DNA of 18,231 nt from Candidatus Subteraquimicrobium carltonvillense (GTDB lineage Bacteria > Actinomycetota > Aquicultoria > Subteraquimicrobiales > Subteraquimicrobiaceae): NCBI GenBank assembly GCA_002339355.1, contig DDKQ01000083.1, positions 18,009 through 36,239 of the forward strand. The letters are read 5' to 3'. The translations under genes were made by a program, and so were the position numbers. Below, piece after piece: positions 13,223-18,231 of the stretch (within the stretch, counting starts at the first letter, position 1; each line of letters opens with the position of its first letter). The notes below the pieces were generated by a model that was given only the letters and a program-made list of their open reading frames with translations, was not told the DNA's origin and did not search any database.

Positions 13223-13894
13223 ATGGAAAGAAAGGCTCAAATTCTTTCTGGAGTTACCTTCATTGCCATGCTTTTGGCGATTTATATGGTTTTCATTTAT
13301 GCACCCATTGAAAGGAAGATGGGCATCCTCCAGAAGATATTCTATTTCCACGTGTCCACGGCCTGGATTCCTTATCTTGCTTTCCTAGTGGTCTTCCTTT
13401 GCAGCATTGTATTCCTTTGGAGGAGGGACAAGAGGTGGGATACCATAGCTTTCTGCTCCGCTGAGATCGGATTGGTCATAGATACTTTAGTCCTCATCAC
13501 CGGTTCCATCTGGGCCAAGCCCGCTTGGGGGGTTTGGTGGACTTGGGAACCTCGTCTTACCACTTCACTCATCATGTGGTTACTTTATGCGGGATATTTG
13601 CTGCTCAGAAGATCTGTTGAGGAGGCAATGCGTCGGGCGAGGTTCGCCGCTGTATATGGAATCGCCGCTTTCATCAGCGTTCCCATATCCTTTATGTCCA
13701 TCAGATGGTGGCGAACAATCCATCCGGTGGTCATCAAGCCCACGGGCATTGAGCTAGAGCCACCCATGATCACCGCATTGATCGTGTGCCTAGTCGCTTT
13801 CACCCTGTTTTATTTCTGTCTCTTGCAGCAGAGGTATCGTCTGAAGAAGATAAAGGATGAAATCGAGGACATCAAAAGTGAGCTTGGGGGTTGA
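13223..13894 (+). CDS. ccmC: CcmC, haem delivery protein to CcmE
   Basis: A 223-residue, six-helix protein that binds haem through two periplasmic histidines and a tryptophan-rich loop and loads it onto CcmE. Visible landmarks are IFYFHVSTAWIPYLAF (first conserved His), the tryptophan-rich loop WGVWWTWEPRLTT (about 102-114) and SIRWWRTIHP (second His). The loop has Glu-Pro where enterobacterial CcmC has Asp-Ala, a common variation outside Proteobacteria. I chose ATG 13223, five nt after GAGGAG, over the GTG at 13217 that overlaps the ccmB stop. Confidence 0.94.
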   Translation: MERKAQILSGVTFIAMLLAIYMVFIYAPIERKMGILQKIFYFHVSTAWIPYLAFLVVFLCSIVFLWRRDKRWDTIAFCSAEIGLVIDTLVLITGSIWAKPAWGVWWTWEPRLTTSLIMWLLYAGYLLLRRSVEEAMRRARFAAVYGIAAFISVPISFMSIRWWRTIHPVVIKPTGIELEPPMITALIVCLVAFTLFYFCLLQQRYRLKKIKDEIEDIKSELGG

Positions 13895-13900
13895 TGAGAA

Positions 13901-14047
13901 ATGCGCTATTTGATCGCAGCCTATTTTGCCGTTTGGATCGTCCTTTTCCTTTACGTTTTAACCATCGAAAGAAGATTAGCCCATCTCTCCAGGGAGTTGA
14001 AACTTCTTCGGGAGGTTGTTAAGAAAAGCAAGGGACTGTCCCCGTAG
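13901..14047 (+). CDS. ccmD: CcmD-like small membrane protein
   Basis: A 48-residue ORF starting 6 nt after the ccmC stop. It begins MRYLIAAYFAVWIVLFLYVL, a single N-terminal membrane helix, and continues with the charged, helical ERRLAHLSRELKLLREVVKK. This is the size, topology and position of CcmD, which stabilises the CcmABC-CcmE complex. The helix followed by a basic/leucine-rich region with an -ER- start resembles other CcmD/DUF-type sequences (YxxAY..W..T/I.. pattern). The last residues and stop fall inside a GGGACTGTC repeat. It is below common ORF length cutoffs, so it would often be missed. Confidence 0.85.
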   Translation: MRYLIAAYFAVWIVLFLYVLTIERRLAHLSRELKLLREVVKKSKGLSP

Positions 14048-14056
14048 GGGACTGTC
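14031..14056 (+). repeat. GGGACTGTC direct repeat at the ccmD 3' end
   Basis: GGGACTGTC occurs at 14032-14040 and 14048-14056, with CCCCGTAG-like sequence between the copies (16-bp spacing). The repeat supplies the ccmD stop codon and lies just before the next gene's AAGGAGG site. Confidence 0.55.
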
Positions 14057-14073
14057 TAAGCAAGGAGGTTGGC

Positions 14074-14895
14074 ATGGAGAGGATCAGCGTTTTTCTTTTT
14101 TGGCTCGCTCTGGCTATATATGCTCTGGCTTTTGCAATGTATGCTAACTTCTTCGCTTCTAGAAGACATATAACCGGTAGTCTGTCTACTGGAATGACCA
14201 TCGGTGGATGGGTAGTGCACACGGTATCTTTGATTTTTCGAGGATTGGCTTCGGGTCATCTTCCCGGAGCAACGGCTTATGAGTCCCTCTCCGCCGTGGC
14301 CTGGCTGGTGATCGTGGCCTATCTTTTCGTGGAATATTTCTCCAAGTCCAAGGTTTTGGGGATATTCATTACCGCCATCAATTGCGTGTTTTTGGTTAAA
14401 GCCTGGGGCCATTATCAGCCGCCTGGACCTCGCCTTTCAATATTGCGAAGTTCCTTGGTGGATGTACATTTCATGCTCATTTTCATCGCTTCCGCTGCCT
14501 TTACCGTCGCCGCCGGGTGCGGACTGCTCTATCTCTTGCAGGAATGGCAGATGAAGGGGAGGAGACCGAATATTCTATTCCGGCGTCTCCCCTCTTTAGA
14601 AGTTTTGGATGATGTGGGCTATCGAGCTGTACTCGCTGGTTTTCTCTTCTTCACTCTTTGCGTGGCCACCGGGGCAATCCAGGCTCGTCAGGTGTGGGGT
14701 ACAATTTGGGATCCCATCGTTGTCGCCTCCGCGGTTTCTTGGTCGATTTATGCTTTTTATCTGTTACTCAGAGCCGCGGCGGGTTGGATGGGCAAGAGAG
14801 CGGCTATATTGGCCATCATTGGATTTTTATGCGTGATGTCCATAAGGTTTGCCATAGTTCCCTACGTCAGTTACCTTCATGGGTTTAGAGGTTAA
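14074..14895 (+). CDS. CcsA/HemX-like cytochrome c assembly membrane protein
   Basis: A 273-residue polytopic protein of the CcmC/CcsA superfamily. Landmarks are SVDVHF-type segment LRSSLVDVHFMLIFIASAAF (a conserved His), GCGLLYLLQEWQMK, and near the C-terminus RQVWGTIWDPIVVASAVSWS, a degenerate form of the W-G-x-x-W-x-W-D-P-K-E haem motif that lacks its second Trp and the Lys-Glu pair. Size, degenerate motif and position directly before hemA match HemX of Bacillus hemAXCDBL (276 residues), thought to lower HemA levels. A CcsA-type haem handler working with the adjacent Ccm proteins is the alternative. The start has AAGGAGG 7 nt upstream. Confidence 0.8.
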   Translation: MERISVFLFWLALAIYALAFAMYANFFASRRHITGSLSTGMTIGGWVVHTVSLIFRGLASGHLPGATAYESLSAVAWLVIVAYLFVEYFSKSKVLGIFITAINCVFLVKAWGHYQPPGPRLSILRSSLVDVHFMLIFIASAAFTVAAGCGLLYLLQEWQMKGRRPNILFRRLPSLEVLDDVGYRAVLAGFLFFTLCVATGAIQARQVWGTIWDPIVVASAVSWSIYAFYLLLRAAAGWMGKRAAILAIIGFLCVMSIRFAIVPYVSYLHGFRG

Positions 14896-14976
14896 ACCAC
14901 GGTGGCTTAAGCCCAGCAAGCGGGGTAAAATTATAAAAGGGATTTGATTTGGCAACTTTAAGGAGCGGATCGAGTG

Positions 14977-16341
14977 ATGCATATTATCGTGATGGGACTC
15001 TCTCACAAGACTGCTCCCGTAGAGATCAGGGAAAAATTGACATTTCCGGAATCCAAACTGGAGGAATCCCTCCAATGCTTGCTAAAATACGACCATATCA
15101 GCGAAGGGGTAATCCTTTCCACCTGCAATCGAACGGAGATCTATGCGGTCTCCGACGATCCCGATAAGGGGAAAGAGGATCTGATAAAATTCCTGAGTCA
15201 GTATCACAATTTGGATCCAAAAAAGTTCCGCAATCATCTGTACTTTCGTCACTCAATTGATGTCATTCACCACCTATTTGAGGTGGTTACCAGCTTGGAT
15301 TCTATGGTTGTGGGAGAAGCCCAAATCTTGGGTCAGGTCAAAGGGGCATACGCTCACGCTTTCGAAGCCCACGCCACCAGCGTCATTTTCAACAGGCTCT
15401 TCAGACACGCCTTTAAGGTTGGCAAAAGAGTGCGAACGGAGACCGGGATCGGAGAGAGCGCTGTTTCCGTGAGTTATGTGGCTGTGGAACTGGCTAAAAA
15501 AATCTTTGAGGATCTAGCCGGTCGCACTGTGATGATAATAGGTGCTGGTGAGATGAGTGAGCTTACGGCAAAGCACCTCGTGGCCAATGGAGTGACCTCC
15601 GTACTCGTTTCCAACCGTACCTATGAGCGAGCGGTGGAATTAGCAAACCGATTTCATGGAAAGGCGGTGAAATTCGATGAGTTTCCCGATTACATGGTGG
15701 ACACGGATATAGTGATAAGTTCCACCGGAGCTCCTCATTACATCGTTAAGAGGGAAACCGTGGCCGAGGTGATGCGCAAAAGGAGATTCAAACCCATCTT
15801 CTTGATCGATATAGCCGTCCCCAGAGATATCGACCCCGAAGTCGATAAGATTTACAACGTGTTTCTCTTCGACATAGATGATCTCCAATCCGTGGTCGAC
15901 GCCAATCTAGCCGAGCGAGCCAGGGAGGCCAAGAAGGCTGAGTTAATCATCGATAGGGAAGTGGAAGAATTTATGGCCTGGCTCAGTTCCCTCGAGGTCG
16001 TTCCAACCATAACCGTTTTAAGGGAGAAGGCTGAAGCGATAAGAGAGGCGGAGACGGAGAAGGCTCTGAATAAGTTGGGAGAGCTATCCGAGAGGGAGAA
16101 AAATATAATCAATGCACTCACCGGAGTGATCATTAATAAGCTTCTCCACGAACCCATCGTCCGTATTAAGGAGTGCTCTCGGCGCAAGGATGGATATCTG
16201 TATATAGAATCCCTCCGTCATCTTTTCGATCTTGAGGCAAGGACGAAGGTCGAGGGACGAAGGTCGAGGGACGAGGGACGAAGGACGAAGGGCGAGGGAC
16301 GAGGGACGAAGGGCGAGGGGCGGAAAGGATTACATGGGTAA
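14977..16341 (+). CDS. hemA: HemA, glutamyl-tRNA reductase, with a repeat-encoded C-terminal tail
   Basis: Reduces Glu-tRNA to glutamate-1-semialdehyde, the first step of C5-pathway tetrapyrrole synthesis. The protein has 454 residues from ATG 14977. The GTG just before it at 14974 is equally possible, because AAGGAG at 14960-14965 is nearer that. Landmarks are MGLSHKTAPVEIREKL, catalytic Cys50 in STCNRTE, VTSLDSMVVGEAQILGQVK, the NADPH-binding VMIIGAGEMSELTAKHL, DIAVPRDIDPEV, and the C-terminal dimerisation helix. Normal homologues end near LFDL. Here residues after about 419 (ARTKVEGRRSRDEGRR and on) come from a 12-unit DNA heptad array, giving a basic tail with a 7-residue period. It overlaps hemC by 8 nt. 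Confidence 0.95.
   Translation: MHIIVMGLSHKTAPVEIREKLTFPESKLEESLQCLLKYDHISEGVILSTCNRTEIYAVSDDPDKGKEDLIKFLSQYHNLDPKKFRNHLYFRHSIDVIHHLFEVVTSLDSMVVGEAQILGQVKGAYAHAFEAHATSVIFNRLFRHAFKVGKRVRTETGIGESAVSVSYVAVELAKKIFEDLAGRTVMIIGAGEMSELTAKHLVANGVTSVLVSNRTYERAVELANRFHGKAVKFDEFPDYMVDTDIVISSTGAPHYIVKRETVAEVMRKRRFKPIFLIDIAVPRDIDPEVDKIYNVFLFDIDDLQSVVDANLAERAREAKKAELIIDREVEEFMAWLSSLEVVPTITVLREKAEAIREAETEKALNKLGELSEREKNIINALTGVIINKLLHEPIVRIKECSRRKDGYLYIESLRHLFDLEARTKVEGRRSRDEGRRTKGEGRGTKGEGRKGLHG
16241..16324 (+). repeat. Twelve-unit GGACGAA heptad array in the hemA 3' end
   Basis: Twelve consecutive 7-bp units of consensus GG(A/G/T)CGA(A/G) give 84 bp without a register slip. Three units make 21 bp, so the translated tail repeats every seven residues (EGRRSRD, EGRRTKG, EGRGTKG, EGRKG). 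It is also open in the hemC frame upstream of the true hemC start, and ends with the AAAGGA site of hemC. Confidence 0.9.
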
Positions 16342-17305
16342 GCGTTCAAAAATTGTCATCGGCAGCAGAGGAAGCCAACTGGCGCTTTTGCAAACAAATT
16401 TAGTTGCCCAAAACCTTAAAGACCTGGTATCCTGTGAAATTTGTATTAAAAGGATAAAGACAAGAGGAGATAAGATTCTGGATTCACCTTTGGCGAAGAT
16501 AGGAGGGAAGGGTCTTTTCGTCAAAGAGATTGAACTTGCCCTTGAGCGCGGCGAAATAGATTTAGCCGTCCACTCCATGAAGGATGTTCCCACGGATATC
16601 CCCTTGGGACTCTCCATCGCAGCCATACTTCAGCGTGATGATCCCCGAGATGTGCTCATCTCCCGAGACAACATACCCTTACGGGATTTACCCAGGAAGG
16701 CGGTCATCGCTACCAGCAGTCTTAGGCGTAAAGCCCAACTTCTCCATTTCAGACCGGATATTAAGCTCGTTGACATCAGAGGCAATCTCGATACCAGACT
16801 TAAGAAACTAGAATCCGGTCAGTTCGACGCGATAATCGTGGCCGCAGCCGGTATCGATCGCATGGGTTGGTCAGAGAGGGTAACCGAGAGGATTCCCACG
16901 GAGATTTGTCTCTCCGCGGTGGGGCAAGGAGCCATTGGCATCGAGGCCAGAATCGATGATCAGGAGATGATTGAGCTTGCAAGGCAGCTCAATCACCATG
17001 AAACTTGGATTTCAATTTCGGCCGAAAGAGCATTGATGAAAAGATTAGGAGGGGGTTGTCAGGTCCCCATCGCTGCCCTGGGGAAAGTGCAGAATAATGA
17101 ATTAAGGCTCACTGCCCTCGTTGCCAGCTTGGATGGCAGCAAGTTGGTTAAAGATAACATCATTGGTGATCCCTATCGGGCCCAATATCTTGGGATTCTT
17201 TTGGCCGCAAGATTGCTTGAGCGAGGGGCAGATCAAATTCTGAAAGAAATCCGCCATTTGAGCGAGAGGGTAAATTCAAAATTCAAAACGCAAAATGCAA
17301 AATGA
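16334..17305 (+). CDS. hemC: HemC, hydroxymethylbilane synthase (porphobilinogen deaminase)
   Basis: Polymerises four porphobilinogens into hydroxymethylbilane. The 323 residues carry KIVIGSRGSQLALLQTN at the N-terminus, HSMKDVP with catalytic Asp84, VIATSSLRRKAQL, DIRGNLDTRLKKLE, and the dipyrromethane-cofactor cysteine Cys242 in RLGGGCQVPIA. Both key residues fall at the same numbers as in E. coli. ATG 16334 is chosen because AAAGGA is 4 nt upstream and homologues start there. The 34-residue extension from 16232 is read from the heptad array. The last residues (NSKFKTQNAK) and the stop are encoded by another heptad array. Confidence 0.95.
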   Translation: MGKRSKIVIGSRGSQLALLQTNLVAQNLKDLVSCEICIKRIKTRGDKILDSPLAKIGGKGLFVKEIELALERGEIDLAVHSMKDVPTDIPLGLSIAAILQRDDPRDVLISRDNIPLRDLPRKAVIATSSLRRKAQLLHFRPDIKLVDIRGNLDTRLKKLESGQFDAIIVAAAGIDRMGWSERVTERIPTEICLSAVGQGAIGIEARIDDQEMIELARQLNHHETWISISAERALMKRLGGGCQVPIAALGKVQNNELRLTALVASLDGSKLVKDNIIGDPYRAQYLGILLAARLLERGADQILKEIRHLSERVNSKFKTQNAK

Positions 17306-17313
17306 CAAAGTAA
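17272..17313 (+). repeat. AAATTCA heptad array across the hemC stop
   Basis: Six 7-bp units (AAATTCA, AAATTCA, AAACGCA, AAATGCA, AAATGAC, AAAGTAA) span the hemC 3' end. The hemC stop TGA (17303-17305) falls in the fifth unit, and an unlikely hemD start (17295) lies in the fourth. Confidence 0.75.
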
Positions 17314-17351
17314 AACACAAAAGTTTTGCTGGGAAGCGAGGATGCTACCTG

Positions 17352-18173
17352 ATGGAGAAGGCACATCTCGAGGATAGGCCCCTCTTTGGAAAGAGAGTTT
17401 TGGTCACCAGGTCCAAGGCTCAAGCCAGTGCGCTTGTCCAGGCATTGGAGAAGTTGGGGACGGAGGTCATAGAATTTCCCACCATCAAAATTTTGCCACC
17501 GGAGGATTTCAAGGCCCTGGACTTAAGCATCGATAACCTTCAGCGATACCACTGGATCATCTTCACCAGCGTGAATGGAGTCTCCTTTTTTATGGAGAGA
17601 CTCTATTACAAAGGGAAAGATGCACGGGAACTTAAAGGAATAAAAATCGCTGCCATCGGCCCAGCAACTGGTCGGGAGCTAAAGAGGTGGGGTCTCACCA
17701 CCGATTATATTCCCCGAGAATATCGCGCCGAATCGATCATAGAAGGGTTCAAGGAGGGAGAGGTGGAAGGGACCAGTATCCTCATTCCCCGAGCCGAAAA
17801 AGCACGGGAAATCCTCCCCCAAGGACTGAGGGAGCTCGGAGCAAGCGTGGATGTAGTAACGGCGTACCGGACGGTCATCGATGACTCCCACGTAAGTGGA
17901 GTTAAAGAGATACTATCTCGAGGTGAAATTGATATTATCACTTTCACTAGCTCTTCCACAGTCAAAAATTTCGTTCGCCTTCTTGAAGGCATCGACCTTA
18001 AAAGTATGCTTCAAAAGGTGATGGTGGCTTGCATTGGACCGATCACCGCGAGTACCGCCCAGGACCTTGGTCTAAAAGTCGATGTAATAGCCGAAGAGTA
18101 CACCATTGAAGGATTGATAAAAGCGATACTTAAAAGTCTCAAGTCGCAGGCTGTAAGTCGCAGGAAGATTTAG
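17352..18173 (+). CDS. hemD: HemD, uroporphyrinogen-III synthase
   Basis: Closes and inverts ring D of hydroxymethylbilane to give uroporphyrinogen III, the branch point to haem, sirohaem and corrinoids. The 273 residues show the two-lobed pattern of this divergent family: GKRVLVTRSKAQASALVQAL, WIIFTSVNGVSFF, KIAAIGPATGRELKRWG, ILIPRAEKAREILPQGL, VVTAYRT, IITFTSSSTVKNF and ACIGPITASTAQDLGLKV. ATG 17352 (GAGG about 10 nt upstream) is preferred over 17295, which would add residues read from a repeat. Its last dozen residues (SLKSQAVSRRKI) and the stop lie at a heptad array. Confidence 0.93.
   Translation: MEKAHLEDRPLFGKRVLVTRSKAQASALVQALEKLGTEVIEFPTIKILPPEDFKALDLSIDNLQRYHWIIFTSVNGVSFFMERLYYKGKDARELKGIKIAAIGPATGRELKRWGLTTDYIPREYRAESIIEGFKEGEVEGTSILIPRAEKAREILPQGLRELGASVDVVTAYRTVIDDSHVSGVKEILSRGEIDIITFTSSSTVKNFVRLLEGIDLKSMLQKVMVACIGPITASTAQDLGLKVDVIAEEYTIEGLIKAILKSLKSQAVSRRKI
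18134..18168 (+). repeat. AAGTCGC heptad array at the hemD 3' end
   Basis: AAGTCTC, AAGTCGC, AGGCTGT, AAGTCGC and AGGAAGA follow in a 7-bp register and encode the end of HemD. The unit type is the same as in the fdhD-mobB and moeA-moaA gaps. Confidence 0.65.
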
Positions 18174-18213
18174 ATTCTCGTGGTCCCCATCCTAAAGTAA
18201 AATGTCTTAAGCC

Positions 18214-18231
18214 CCAAATCCTAAATTCGAA
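18214..18231 (+). repeat. Possible start of another heptad array at the window edge
   Basis: CCAAATC, CTAAATT and CGAA are in a 7-bp register at the end of the window, where sequence is cut off. The remaining bases after hemD (18174-18213) show no gene or terminator. Confidence 0.35.

Noticed and set aside
14882..14912. Terminator between the HemX-like gene and hemA
   Set aside because: The short inverted repeats GGTTTA/TAAACC and GGCTTAAGCC are not followed by a T-run, and the genes are likely co-transcribed.
16232..16333. 34-residue N-terminal extension of hemC
   Set aside because: It is encoded by the GGACGAA heptads in a second frame. ATG 16334 has AAAGGA and matches homologues.
17295..17351. 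Upstream ATG for hemD
   Set aside because: It starts in the AAATTCA heptads within hemC. ATG 17352 begins just before the conserved GKRVLVTR.

Overview
This window is a dense, entirely plus-strand block of housekeeping genes for molybdenum/tungsten cofactor, c-type cytochrome and haem biosynthesis. It suggests an anaerobic bacterium that uses Mo/W enzymes. The evidence is formate dehydrogenase sulphurtransferase FdhD, MobA/MobB for the guanine dinucleotide form of the cofactor, a tungstate (Tup) importer and a Tat export component. Two features point away from Proteobacteria: CcmE carries the CxxxY haem-binding variant, and a HemX/CcsA-like protein sits directly before hemA. I would guess a deep-branching Gram-positive-type lineage (Bacillota/Actinomycetota or relatives), with low confidence.

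Layout. (1) 1-1422: the 3' end of mobA, then fdhD and mobB. (2) 1423-2006: a GC-rich structured-RNA candidate (best read on the minus strand), then tatA. (3) 2070-5189: a molybdenum/tungsten cofactor riboswitch with an intrinsic terminator, a 59-residue cysteine-bearing HTH-like protein, and tupA-tupB-tupC. (4) 5190-5619: a gene-free stretch with a second structured-RNA candidate and a 140-bp nested palindromic element. (5) 5620-9422: moeA, moaA, moaC, a MOSC-domain protein and mog. (6) 9434-14047: a probable promoter, then ccmE-F-A-B-C-D. (7) 14074-18173: a HemX/CcsA-like membrane protein, then hemA, hemC and hemD. The last 58 bases hold no gene.

How the genes cooperate. Tungstate enters through TupABC. 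MoaA and MoaC begin pterin synthesis, Mog and MoeA adenylylate the molybdopterin and insert the metal, and MobA/MobB add GMP. FdhD sulphurates the cofactor in formate dehydrogenase, and Tat can export folded cofactor-loaded enzymes. The riboswitch closes a feedback loop by sensing finished cofactor ahead of the importer. HemA, HemC and HemD feed haem synthesis, and the Ccm proteins export haem and attach it to cytochromes.

The most unusual feature is a set of short tandem arrays with a 7-bp period (one is 7-8 bp). They have at least six unrelated unit sequences and are scattered through the gene junctions. Several run into coding sequence, supplying the C-terminal tails of HemA, HemC and HemD and a linker in TupC. 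They resemble in form the heptanucleotide STRR repeats known from cyanobacteria.
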